A DNA stretch of 64,000 nucleotides from Acidovorax sp. CCYZU-2555 (GTDB lineage: Bacteria; Pseudomonadota; Gammaproteobacteria; Burkholderiales; Burkholderiaceae_C): NCBI RefSeq assembly GCF_018413525.1, contig NZ_JAHCDD010000010.1, forward strand, positions 36,335-100,334. The letters run 5' to 3'. The first letter of the stretch is position 1. Each line of letters begins with the position of its first letter. Under the pieces are notes generated by a model. That model saw only the letters and a list, made by a program, of their open reading frames with translations, ran no database searches and had not been told where the DNA came from. Shown one piece after another: positions 45,035-53,677 of the stretch. Position numbers and translations under genes: made by a program.

Positions 45035-47827
45035 ATGCAGACCGTTGACTATTCTCCTTCCGAGCTCGCCCCCGAGGCCCACTCCCGCCTCGAGCACTCC
45101 CGTTTTTACCAACGTTTACACCGACGTTATGCCGAGGAACTAGGGCTTTTCCCCGAAGGCGTGCCGCAGCGCGCGGGCATGGAACAGGCGCTCGACGCCT
45201 TGTTCCGCCAGGGGCTGGACCTGTCGGCCGCGCTGCGCGTGCTGCGTCAACTGGTGATGGAACGGCTGCTGCAGCTCGACTGCGCGCAGCAGGCGCCGCT
45301 GGCGGTGATCACCCAGGCCGTGACCCAGCTGGCCGAAGTGGCGCTGGACCGGGCCTGCATCCAGGTGCGGGCCGATCTCGACAGCCGCCATGGCGCGCCC
45401 ACGGGCCCCGAAGGCCAGCCGGTGCAGCTGTGGATCATCGGCATGGGCAAGTTCGGTGCGCGCGAGCTCAACGTGTCCAGCGACATCGACCTGATCTATG
45501 TCTATGAGCACGAAGGCGACACCGCGGGCCTGCCCGACGGCCGCGGGCGTCTGTCCAATCACGAATATTTCGGCCGCGCGGTCAAGGGCATCTATGCGCT
45601 GATCGGCGAAGTCACCGAACACGGCTTCGTGTTCCGCGTCGACCTGGCGCTGCGGCCCAACGGCAATTCCGGACCGCCGGCGGTGTCGCTGGCCGCGCTC
45701 GAGGAGTACCTGCAGACCCAGGGCCGTGAGTGGGAGCGTTTCGCCTGGCTCAAGAGCCGCGTGGTCGCGCCGCGCGACAGTCTGCGCTCGCCCGAAGTGC
45801 AGGCGCTGCGCGGCGTGGTGCTGCCTTTCGTGTTTCGCCGTTACCTCGACTACAGCGTGTTCGACGCGCTGCGCTCGCTGCACCGCCAGATCCGCGAACA
45901 CGCGGCCAAGCGCAGCGCCGGTCATCCGGGCCGCGCCAACGACGTCAAGCTGTCGCGCGGCGGCATCCGTGAAATCGAATTCACCGTGCAGCTGCTGCAG
46001 GTGGTGCGCGGCGGACAGTTTCCCGAACTGCGCTGCCGGCCCACGCTGGAGGCCCTGCAGCGCCTGGCGCGCTCGGGCCTGATGTCGGCCGAAACCGCCG
46101 AAGCGCTGACCCAGGCCTATACCTTTTTGCGCCAGGTCGAGCACCGCATCCAGTACCTCGACGACCAGCAGACCCATGTGTTGCCCACGCGCGACGACGA
46201 TTTGCTGTGGATCGCCCAGACCATGGGCTATCCCGACTGCAGCCGCTTCCTGCACCAGCTCGACGCCCACCGCGAGCTGGTCGCCGAAGAGTTCGACACG
46301 CTGCTCGGCGGCAATGCGCCGCCGCAGTGCAGCAACGGCCAGTGCAGCGGCCCGCGCTCGCTGACCGTGGCCACGCCGCAGGAAATCGAAGACCTGTTGA
46401 CGCAGATGCCGCCCCAGCTGTCGGCGCGCGTCGCCGAGTGGCGCGACCACCCGCGCGTCACCAGCCTGCGCGAGGAAACCCGCGCGCGGCTGTTCCGCCT
46501 GGTGCAGCGCACCGCGCAGTGGGTCGCCGACGGCAGCGTCGGCGAGGACGCCGCCGTGCGCCTGATCAACTGGCTGGAGCCGCTGCTGCGGCGCGAAAGC
46601 TATCTGGCGCTGCTGCTCGAGCGGCCCGCCGTGCACGAGCGGCTGCTGCACCTGCTGGGCGCGGCGCGCTGGCCGGCGCGCTATCTGCTGCAGCACCCGG
46701 GCGTGATCGACGAGCTGGCCAGCGATGCCTTGCTGACCGACCGCTTCGTCGCCGCCGATTTCGAGCGCGAACTCGCGCTGCGCCTGACCTCGCTGCAGAC
46801 CACGGGCGAAGACGATGACGAAACCCTGCTCAATTTGCTGCGTCGTGCCCACCATGCGGAAATCTTCCGCACGCTGGCGCGCGATGTCGAAGGCCGGATC
46901 ACGGTCGAGCAGGTCGCCGACGACCTGAGCGCGTTGGCCGACAGCGTGCTGCGCGTCACCGGCCAATGGTGCTGGTCGCGCCTCAAAGGCCGTCACCGCG
47001 AGGAGCCACAGTTCGGCATCATTGGCTACGGCAAGCTCGGCGGCAAGGAGCTGGGCTATGGCAGCGACCTCGACATCGTGTTTGTCTTCGACGACGACGA
47101 CGAGCGCGCCCCCGAGGTCTATGCGGCCTTCGTGCGCAAGCTGATCAACTGGCTCACCGTGAAGACCGGCGAAGGCGACCTGTTCGAGATAGACACCGCG
47201 CTGCGCCCCAACGGCAGCTCGGGCCTGCTGGTCACGGGTTTCGACGCCTATGCGAAATACCAGCAGCAGCGCGGCAGCAATACCGCCTGGACCTGGGAAC
47301 ACCAGGCCATGACGCGCGCGCGCTTCGTGCTGGGCAGCGATTCCCTGCGCGAGCGTTTCGACGCGGTGCGCGAAGCCGTGATTTCCGCGCCGCGCAACCC
47401 CGAGCTGCTGCGCGCCGAAATCGTCGCCATGCGCGCGCGGGTGCGTGCCGCCCATCCGGTGCGCGGCCAGTTGTTCGACGTCAAGCACAGCCCCGGGGGC
47501 ATGGTCGATGCGGAGTTCGCCGTGCAGTATCTGGTGCTGCTGTGCTCGCGCGAGCATCCGCAGCTGTTGATCAACATCGGCAACATCACGCTGCTGCGGC
47601 ACGCCGAGGCCGCGGGCCTGCTGCCGCCTGGCGTCGGCCTGGCCGCGGCCGACGCCTACCGCGCGCTGCGCCGCATCCAGCACAAGGCGCGACTCGATGA
47701 ATCCACCGGTCAGGTCGACCTGCAGACGGCCGTGGCCCATCGCGATGCGGTGCTGGTCCTGTGGCGCGCGGTGTTCGGCACGGCCGACAGCGGCGATCTG
47801 GCGCCCGGGCTCACCGCCCATATTTGA
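45035..47827 (+). CDS. glnE: Glutamine synthetase adenylyltransferase/deadenylase
   Basis: Bifunctional enzyme that adds and removes AMP on glutamine synthetase in response to nitrogen status (with PII). About 930 residues from MQTVDYSPSELAPE. Two nucleotidyltransferase domains are visible: the deadenylylase half with IIGMGKFGARELNVSSDIDL near 130-150 and the adenylylase half with IIGYGKLGGKELGYGSDLDI near 665-685. Each is followed by its helical PII-uridylyl-transferase-like domain (VLPTRDDDLLWIA; FDVKHSPGGMVDAEFAVQYL). Upstream in-frame codons exist, but the ATG at 45035 fits the family. It is divergent from yhdP. Confidence 0.96.
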   Translation: MQTVDYSPSELAPEAHSRLEHSRFYQRLHRRYAEELGLFPEGVPQRAGMEQALDALFRQGLDLSAALRVLRQLVMERLLQLDCAQQAPLAVITQAVTQLAEVALDRACIQVRADLDSRHGAPTGPEGQPVQLWIIGMGKFGARELNVSSDIDLIYVYEHEGDTAGLPDGRGRLSNHEYFGRAVKGIYALIGEVTEHGFVFRVDLALRPNGNSGPPAVSLAALEEYLQTQGREWERFAWLKSRVVAPRDSLRSPEVQALRGVVLPFVFRRYLDYSVFDALRSLHRQIREHAAKRSAGHPGRANDVKLSRGGIREIEFTVQLLQVVRGGQFPELRCRPTLEALQRLARSGLMSAETAEALTQAYTFLRQVEHRIQYLDDQQTHVLPTRDDDLLWIAQTMGYPDCSRFLHQLDAHRELVAEEFDTLLGGNAPPQCSNGQCSGPRSLTVATPQEIEDLLTQMPPQLSARVAEWRDHPRVTSLREETRARLFRLVQRTAQWVADGSVGEDAAVRLINWLEPLLRRESYLALLLERPAVHERLLHLLGAARWPARYLLQHPGVIDELASDALLTDRFVAADFERELALRLTSLQTTGEDDDETLLNLLRRAHHAEIFRTLARDVEGRITVEQVADDLSALADSVLRVTGQWCWSRLKGRHREEPQFGIIGYGKLGGKELGYGSDLDIVFVFDDDDERAPEVYAAFVRKLINWLTVKTGEGDLFEIDTALRPNGSSGLLVTGFDAYAKYQQQRGSNTAWTWEHQAMTRARFVLGSDSLRERFDAVREAVISAPRNPELLRAEIVAMRARVRAAHPVRGQLFDVKHSPGGMVDAEFAVQYLVLLCSREHPQLLINIGNITLLRHAEAAGLLPPGVGLAAADAYRALRRIQHKARLDESTGQVDLQTAVAHRDAVLVLWRAVFGTADSGDLAPGLTAHI

Positions 47828-47845
47828 AAACAAACGTTAAATCGT

Positions 47846-47875
47846 CGGCAGTTACCTTACTGCCGCCCTTTCTTT
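47846..47875 (+). terminator. Hairpin after glnE, weak terminator
   Basis: A perfect 7-bp stem (CGGCAGT / ACTGCCG, 6-nt loop), 18 nt after the glnE stop, followed by CCCTTTCTTT. A second small stem (GCCC TTTCTTT GGGC) overlaps the tail. Confidence 0.5.
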
Positions 47876-48068
47876 GGGCGTCTCCTTGCCGCCTTTGGGC
47901 GACTCTCAGTCCAGGCATAGGAGGCACTGGGTCGGCGTGAGGAAGCCAGAAAAGTATTAGCGTTTGGTTACAGTTTTTGGGCTGCGTTGGTTTGAACTTT
48001 GGCGCAGACTTATCCTCAATCACTATGACGGTGCACGGGTGTATGCCCGGTGCAACAAACCTTTTACT

Positions 48069-48166
48069 GTTGCGAAGCCTTCGAGGACGCGATCCTTGAA
48101 GCCCCCCTGAAGCGCTTCTCCTCCCTCCCTCTCTTTATTCGTTTCGGGATGCTTCGCAACTTTTTT
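48069..48166 (+). ncRNA. Candidate structured small RNA with CU-rich loop
   Basis: In the 393-bp gap between glnE and the convergent GST gene. GTTGCGAAGC (48069-48078) pairs perfectly with GCTTCGCAAC (48151-48160), and the right arm is followed by TTTTTT, as in an intrinsic terminator. Inside are a 9-bp hairpin (48079-48101, one G-U pair), the self-complementary GAAGCGCTTC, and an unpaired CU-rich run, CTCCTCCCTCCCTCTC, complementary to Shine-Dalgarno sequences. A further hairpin lies at 48033-48056. A possible promoter (TTGGTT, 18 nt, TATCCT at about 48010) would start a roughly 150-nt RNA. All structure is read by eye; expression is not shown. Confidence 0.4.
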
Positions 48167-48174
48167 CTTCCATG

Positions 48175-48206
48175 AAAAATGGCCTCCGCAAGGAGGCCAT
48201 TTTTTT
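48175..48206. terminator. Bidirectional terminator between the candidate RNA and the GST gene
   Basis: AAAAATGGCCTCC and GGAGGCCATTTTT form a perfect 13-bp stem with a 4-nt loop; T-runs are present in both directions. It ends the GST gene on the minus strand and would stop plus-strand transcripts too. Confidence 0.9.
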
Positions 48207-48220
48207 GCTTTGGCGCGGGT

Positions 48221-48841
48221 TCAGGCCACGGGCACGGTGTCCTTGAAGCTCACGCGCTGGGCCAGCTTGTCGGCCAGTCGTGCGAGGTTGGGATGGTCTT
48301 CGCGCCATGTGAGCTGCGGGAAGCGGAACGCCAGCCAGCCGAGCGCGCAGCCCGTGGCGATGTCGGCCAGCGTCATGTGGATGCCGCAGCAAAACGGCTT
48401 GTCGCCCAGGGCCTTCGACATCGCCTGCAGGCTCGCATCGACCTTGCCCAGCTGGCGGTCTATCCAGGCCTGGCTGCGTTCGCCGTCGCTGCGGCCGGGC
48501 CAGGTGGCTTCGAGGCGGGCGAGCACGCCGGCATCGAGCAGGCCGTCGGCCAGTGCTTCCCAGGTCTTGACGTCGGCGCGCTCGCGGCCGCTGGGCGGCA
48601 GCAGCTTGCCCACGGGCGACAGCGTATCGAGGTATTCGACGATCACGCGCGAGTCGACGAGTGCCAATTCATGGCCTTCGATCATCAGACGGGGGACCTT
48701 GCCCAGCGGGTTGCTGGCGCTGACCGCGGCGTCGGCGCCCCAGACGTTGTCGATCTCAAACTGGTAATCGAGTTTTTTCTCGGCCATCACGATGCGCACT
48801 TTGCGTACGTAGGGACTGCTGGTGGTACCGATCAATTTCAT
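48221..48841 (-). CDS. Glutathione S-transferase family protein
   Basis: Soluble 206-residue protein with the thioredoxin-fold N-terminal domain (MKLIGTTSSPYVRKVRIVMA, residues 1-80). It has the conserved cis-Pro and Glu/Ser glutathione site: NPLGKVPRLM, then ALVDSRVIVEYLD. The all-helical C-terminal domain contains the family aspartate in MTLADIATGCALGWL. The ATG at 48841 follows GGAAG. It is divergent from purB. Such enzymes conjugate or reduce diverse substrates; the specific one is unknown. Confidence 0.92.
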   Translation of the reverse strand: MKLIGTTSSPYVRKVRIVMAEKKLDYQFEIDNVWGADAAVSASNPLGKVPRLMIEGHELALVDSRVIVEYLDTLSPVGKLLPPSGRERADVKTWEALADGLLDAGVLARLEATWPGRSDGERSQAWIDRQLGKVDASLQAMSKALGDKPFCCGIHMTLADIATGCALGWLAFRFPQLTWREDHPNLARLADKLAQRVSFKDTVPVA

Positions 48842-48922
48842 AGGGAACACTTCCATGGCGCGGGACCCGGCAAGTGCCGGCTGGATGATTCTATCGGCAG
48901 CCATGCGCGGCATGGGCTTTAG

Positions 48923-50323
<1,401 letters not shown>

Positions 50324-50370
50324 CAGGCGCTGCCTGGTCCGTCCATTTCTTGGGCGGCACCGCCTTGGCA

Positions 50371-50452
50371 GGCTCGGGACGAAGGATGAAGAGGCGTCAA
50401 GCCCACGCACTCCGTTCGCCCTAAGCCTGCCTGGGCGGGCCCGTCGAAGGGC
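50371..50452. repeat. REP-like palindromic repeat, diverged copy 3
   Basis: GGCAGGCTCGGGACGAAGGA, then TCCGTTCGCCCTAAGCC and CCCGTCGAAGG. The right half matches the family at 15847; the left half is degenerate. It lies between purB and yaeQ. Confidence 0.55.
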
Positions 50453-50539
50453 GTTTTAGGGCGTAACTGACGCAGTCAGCTGCAGCTCCTGCTTTTGATT
50501 CCCTTGTGGAATCTTTTCTTTTTTCCGAGCTCCCCGCCC

Positions 50540-51100
50540 ATGGCCCTCAAATCCACCATCTTCAAGGCCAATCTCCAGATTGCCGACATCGACCACGGCT
50601 ACTACGCCGACCATGCGCTGACCCTGGCCCGCCACCCCAGCGAGACCGACGACCGCATGATGGCGCGCCTGATCGCGCTGGCGCTCAACGCCCACCAGCT
50701 CAACGACCTGTGCAATGGCGATGCCACGCTGGCGTTTGGCGCCGGCCTGTCCGATCCCGAAGACCCGGATGTCTCGTTGACCGACTACACGGGCCGCAAG
50801 CGCCTGTGGATCGAAGTTGGCCAGCCCGAAGACAAGCCCATCGCCAAGGCCTGCAGCAAGTCGGACCAGGTGCTGCTGTACCCGTTCAGCCATTCGGCCG
50901 ACGTCTGGTGGCGCGGCATCGAGAGCAAGTTCAGCCGCCTGCCCAAGCTGCAGGTCTGGCGCCTGCCCTCCGAAGCCGGTCCCGAACTGGCCCAGCTCGC
51001 AGAACGCAGCATGCAACTGCAGGCGACGATCCAGGAAGGCAGCATCACGCTCAGCAGCAAGCTGGGCAGCGTGGTGGTCGAGCCGATTCGCTGGAAGTAA
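50540..51100 (+). CDS. yaeQ: YaeQ-family protein
   Basis: A 186-residue protein of the YaeQ family, which has a PD-(D/E)XK nuclease-like fold. It begins MALKSTIFKANLQIADID; other conserved blocks are ARHPSETDDRMMARLIALAL, LWIEVGQPEDKPIAKACSKS (the EVG and K residues matching the nuclease-like core) and LLYPFSHSADVWW. No activity is firmly established for the family. It is convergent with the DUF1289 gene, whose stop is 9 nt away. Confidence 0.92.
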   Translation: MALKSTIFKANLQIADIDHGYYADHALTLARHPSETDDRMMARLIALALNAHQLNDLCNGDATLAFGAGLSDPEDPDVSLTDYTGRKRLWIEVGQPEDKPIAKACSKSDQVLLYPFSHSADVWWRGIESKFSRLPKLQVWRLPSEAGPELAQLAERSMQLQATIQEGSITLSSKLGSVVVEPIRWK

Positions 51101-51109
51101 GCCGGCCGC

Positions 51110-51529
51110 TCAGCGCCCCGGCCTGTTTTCTGCCGCGCGCTCCGCATAGCGGTTGAAGCGCCAGGCGTTGTTTTCGATAGTGATGCGCCGCCAGACGGTG
51201 CGTTTTTCCACCGGGTCGAACCCCGGCCACAGCTGCACTTCCTCGAAGGTGCGGCCGCAGCCTTTGCAGAGGTTGTCGCCCTGGCTGGTCGAGCAGATCG
51301 CGATGCAGGGGGTGTCGGGCGTGGTGTCGTACCAGGCGAGCCACGCGGCCTGGGCATGCGAAGGCACCTCGGCGGCGTCGACTTCGCTGGCATGGCGGAA
51401 GATCATCAGCGCATACACATCGGCCAGCGCCCGCGCCTCGGGTGCGAGCAGTACGCCGTCAGGAGACGGCTTCTTGTGGCGCCAATAGTTGATGGCTGCC
51501 TCGATGTCGGTGATGTGGATGCCTGCCAT
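51110..51529 (-). CDS. DUF3717/DUF1289 small zinc-binding-like protein
   Basis: A 139-residue protein with two short family domains. The N-terminal DUF3717 part begins HITDIEAAINYWRHKKPS. The C-terminal DUF1289 part carries four cysteines in CIAICSTSQGDNLCKGCGR, likely a metal site. An Ala/Val-rich helix separates them (ALADVYALMIFRHASEVDA). The ATG at 51529 fits the domain start but lacks a clear Shine-Dalgarno. Function unknown. It is divergent from the riboswitch-terC unit. Confidence 0.85.
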   Translation of the reverse strand: MAGIHITDIEAAINYWRHKKPSPDGVLLAPEARALADVYALMIFRHASEVDAAEVPSHAQAAWLAWYDTTPDTPCIAICSTSQGDNLCKGCGRTFEEVQLWPGFDPVEKRTVWRRITIENNAWRFNRYAERAAENRPGR

Positions 51530-51667
51530 GGGGGGTGGTAACAATGCGGCCCTGGATGATAAGCGCCGTGTCATCGGCGCGACGCCGCCATGGCTTTTGG
51601 CTTGCAGGTCTCCGGCAAAAAAACAGGTTTATGCCGAAAACGTCGCCAAATGTGTTCAAATCTCGAG

Positions 51668-51806
51668 CTTCGAAGGGGAGTAGCTCTCATGCGGTGTTCG
51701 GCAGTGCCGGTACATCGCAGGTGCGTGGAGGTCGTCAATACGAAGCGCAAGCTTCCGGCCTCCCGGGTTCCGTGCAAAACGGTGCCGAGCAAGACCTTTG
51801 AGAGAC
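51668..51806 (+). promoter_or_regulatory. yybP-ykoY manganese riboswitch upstream of terC
   Basis: The leader holds the class hallmarks: AAGGGGAGTAGC at 51673-51684, GTCGTCAATACG in the middle, and GAGCAAGACCTTTGAGAG near 51788-51805. AAGG at the 5' side and CCTT at the 3' side can form P1. This riboswitch class senses Mn2+ and commonly precedes terC/alx and other Mn exporters. About 175 nt separate it from the terC start, room for an expression platform. Confidence 0.85.
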
Positions 51807-51979
51807 CGGTGTGATGGTCTGTCAAAGCATTTCCCTTCGGCCCAGCTTCCTGGTTCTGGCTGTCGCAGGAAAGTGCTTGAGAGTTCGCGCATCCGCTTCC
51901 TTCCGACGCGGGGGAATCCATTCAGGGCTTGGCGCCCTTGGGTTCCTGCCGCTTTATGGCATTCGACTACGAGGTTTTT

Positions 51980-52720
51980 ATGGATTTGGACTTCCTCACG
52001 CATACGCCGTTCTGGATTGCACTGGGACAGATCATCATCATCGACATTCTGCTCGGTGGTGATAACGCGGTGGTAATCGCACTGGCCTGCCGCAAGCTGC
52101 CGGCGGAGCAGCGCCGCAAGGGCATCATCTGGGGCACGGCGGGTGCCATCATCCTGCGCGTGATCCTGATCGCTTTCGCGATGACGCTGCTGGCACTGCC
52201 GTTCCTGAAGTTTGTCGGCGCAATCCTGCTGGTCTGGATCGGTATCAAGCTGCTTGCTCCCGATGAAGACGCGCACGACGGCATCCAGGGCAGCGACAAG
52301 CTGCTGGCCGCGATCAAGACCATCATCGTCGCTGATCTGGTGATGAGCGTCGACAACGTGATCGCCATCGCCGGTGCCGCACAAAGCTCGGGCGAACACC
52401 AGATGCTGCTGGTGACGCTGGGTCTGCTGATCTCGATCCCGATCATCGTCTGGGGCTCGCAGCTGGTCATCACGCTGATGGACCGCTTCCCCATGATCAT
52501 CACGGCCGGCGGCATGCTGCTGGGCTGGATCGCCGGCGGCATGCTGGTCTCCGACCCGGTCTTCGCCAACACCGAAAAATGGCTGTGGATGCCCAAGCTC
52601 GAGCAGACCAAGGTTCTGCAGTACGGTGCCCAGGTCGTGGGTGCGCTGCTGGTGCTGGCCATCGGCAAGTACGTCGCTTCGCGCAAGCCCAAGGCCGCCC
52701 ACGGCTCCGGTCACGCCTGA
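51980..52720 (+). CDS. TerC/Alx-family membrane protein, probable manganese exporter
   Basis: Integral membrane protein of about 246 residues with seven membrane segments. The TerC family signature appears twice: IIIIDILLGGDNAVVIALAC and IIVADLVMSVDNVIAIAGAA, both with the GDN/VDN acidic motif placed in the membrane. Relatives (E. coli Alx, B. subtilis MeeF/MeeY) are linked to Mn2+ efflux and metal loading of exported proteins. The ATG at 51980 follows GAGG; the ATG at 51956 is a longer alternative. The yybP-ykoY riboswitch upstream supports the manganese role. A strong terminator follows. Confidence 0.92.
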   Translation: MDLDFLTHTPFWIALGQIIIIDILLGGDNAVVIALACRKLPAEQRRKGIIWGTAGAIILRVILIAFAMTLLALPFLKFVGAILLVWIGIKLLAPDEDAHDGIQGSDKLLAAIKTIIVADLVMSVDNVIAIAGAAQSSGEHQMLLVTLGLLISIPIIVWGSQLVITLMDRFPMIITAGGMLLGWIAGGMLVSDPVFANTEKWLWMPKLEQTKVLQYGAQVVGALLVLAIGKYVASRKPKAAHGSGHA

Positions 52721-52773
52721 TGTGGCAGGGTTTGCGGCAGGCTCAAGCCGGCGCCGCAAGCCTTTTTCTTGCC

Positions 52774-52804
52774 AAGGCAGGCCCTTCCAGGCCTGCCTTT
52801 TTCA
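52774..52804 (+). terminator. Rho-independent terminator of terC
   Basis: AAGGCAGGCC / GGCCTGCCTT is a perfect 10-bp stem with loop CTTCCA and runs into TTTTT. Confidence 0.9.
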
Positions 52805-52829
52805 TTGGCGCAGCCAGACCGGAGTTCTC

Positions 52830-53273
52830 TTGAACCGCACTACCTTCATTGTCTACGTCGACGATGCGTCCCACGCATTGCCGCTGCTCACGTCGTTGGC
52901 GACCTCGTTCGAGGCGACCAATCCCCGCTGGCTGCTGGTCGCCTGCGCACCGCGCATCACCCACCGCGCAAGCAAGTGGGCCAGTCACCGCAGCCGGGAA
53001 AACTGGCGCAACCAATGGGCCGACAAGCTGTTTGCCCAGCTCGCACCCAGCCTGCAGCGACCCGAGGCGCAGGCCGATGTGACGCAGCTGCTGGCGCGCC
53101 AGCCCTTGCCTGAGTTGCTGGCCGAATTGCAGCAGACCTATGGCCAGGTGCAGGTCGTCGACGCGCGCCGCCCCAAGCGCGAAGAGCCGGCGCCGCAGCG
53201 CTGGGGTCCATCGGGCCTGATCGCGGGCATAGGCAGCCTGCTGGCGTGGACATTGGGCGAAGCCATCGCTTGA
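52830..53273 (+). CDS. Hypothetical protein, 147 residues
   Basis: Starts with TTG at 52830 behind GGAG at 52821 (MNRTTFIVYVDDASHALP). The N-terminal 50 residues look like an alpha/beta unit with WLLVACAPRITHRASKWASH. The middle is polar with Trp and Arg (RENWRNQWADKLFAQLAP). The C-terminus ends in a short hydrophobic helix (LIAGIGSLLAWTLGEAIA). I do not recognise the family. Good codon use and ribosome binding site support a real gene. The terC terminator lies just upstream, so it needs its own promoter or readthrough. Confidence 0.7.
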   Translation: MNRTTFIVYVDDASHALPLLTSLATSFEATNPRWLLVACAPRITHRASKWASHRSRENWRNQWADKLFAQLAPSLQRPEAQADVTQLLARQPLPELLAELQQTYGQVQVVDARRPKREEPAPQRWGPSGLIAGIGSLLAWTLGEAIA

Positions 53274-53329
53274 TGGCAGGCCCCCCTGGATGGGGTGCGA
53301 CCTGAAGCCCGCGCTGCTATGCTGGCAGC

Positions 53330-53677
53330 ATGAAACTTCTCATCCAATGGTTCCTCTACGCCGCCGCGCTGCTTGCCGTGGCGGCAATCTACGGTGGCGT
53401 GGAAATCAGCAGCTTCGGCTCGGCGATGATCGCGGCCCTGGTCATCGGCCTGCTCAATGCCGTGGTCCGGCCGGTGCTGGTGGTGTTGACGCTGCCGGTC
53501 ACGCTGCTGACGCTGGGGCTGTTCCTGTTCGTCGTCAACGCGCTGATGTTCTGGGCCGCGGCCAGCGTGCTCGACGGCATACAGGTCAGCGGCTTTGGCG
53601 CGGCCTTTCTGGGCTCGCTGATCTACTCGGCGCTGGGCCTGGTCATCGATTCAGCGCTCCGCCGTCTGTTCCCTTAA
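53330..53677 (+). CDS. Phage holin family (YvlD-like) membrane protein
   Basis: A 115-residue protein with four membrane segments and the YvlD/Phage_holin_4_2 pattern: MIAALVIGLLNAVVRPVLVV, LTLPVTLLTLGLFLFVVNAL and FGAAFLGSLIYSALGLVID. Despite the family name, chromosomal members are not phage lysis proteins; their role is unclear, possibly envelope stress. Its last 27 nt overlap the 3' end of the M48 protease gene on the other strand. Confidence 0.85.
   Translation: MKLLIQWFLYAAALLAVAAIYGGVEISSFGSAMIAALVIGLLNAVVRPVLVVLTLPVTLLTLGLFLFVVNALMFWAAASVLDGIQVSGFGAAFLGSLIYSALGLVIDSALRRLFP

Noticed and set aside
47811..48023. A 70-residue minus-strand frame downstream of glnE
   Set aside because: No ribosome binding site, overlaps the glnE end and the glnE hairpin; no recognisable sequence.
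48069..48166. tmRNA, 6S RNA or RNase P RNA identity for the structured region
   Set aside because: Lacks the tag frame and tRNA-like ends of tmRNA, the central bubble of 6S and the conserved core of RNase P as far as can be read by eye.
53330..53677. Prophage remnant suggested by the holin family name
   Set aside because: YvlD-like chromosomal membrane protein; no other phage genes nearby.
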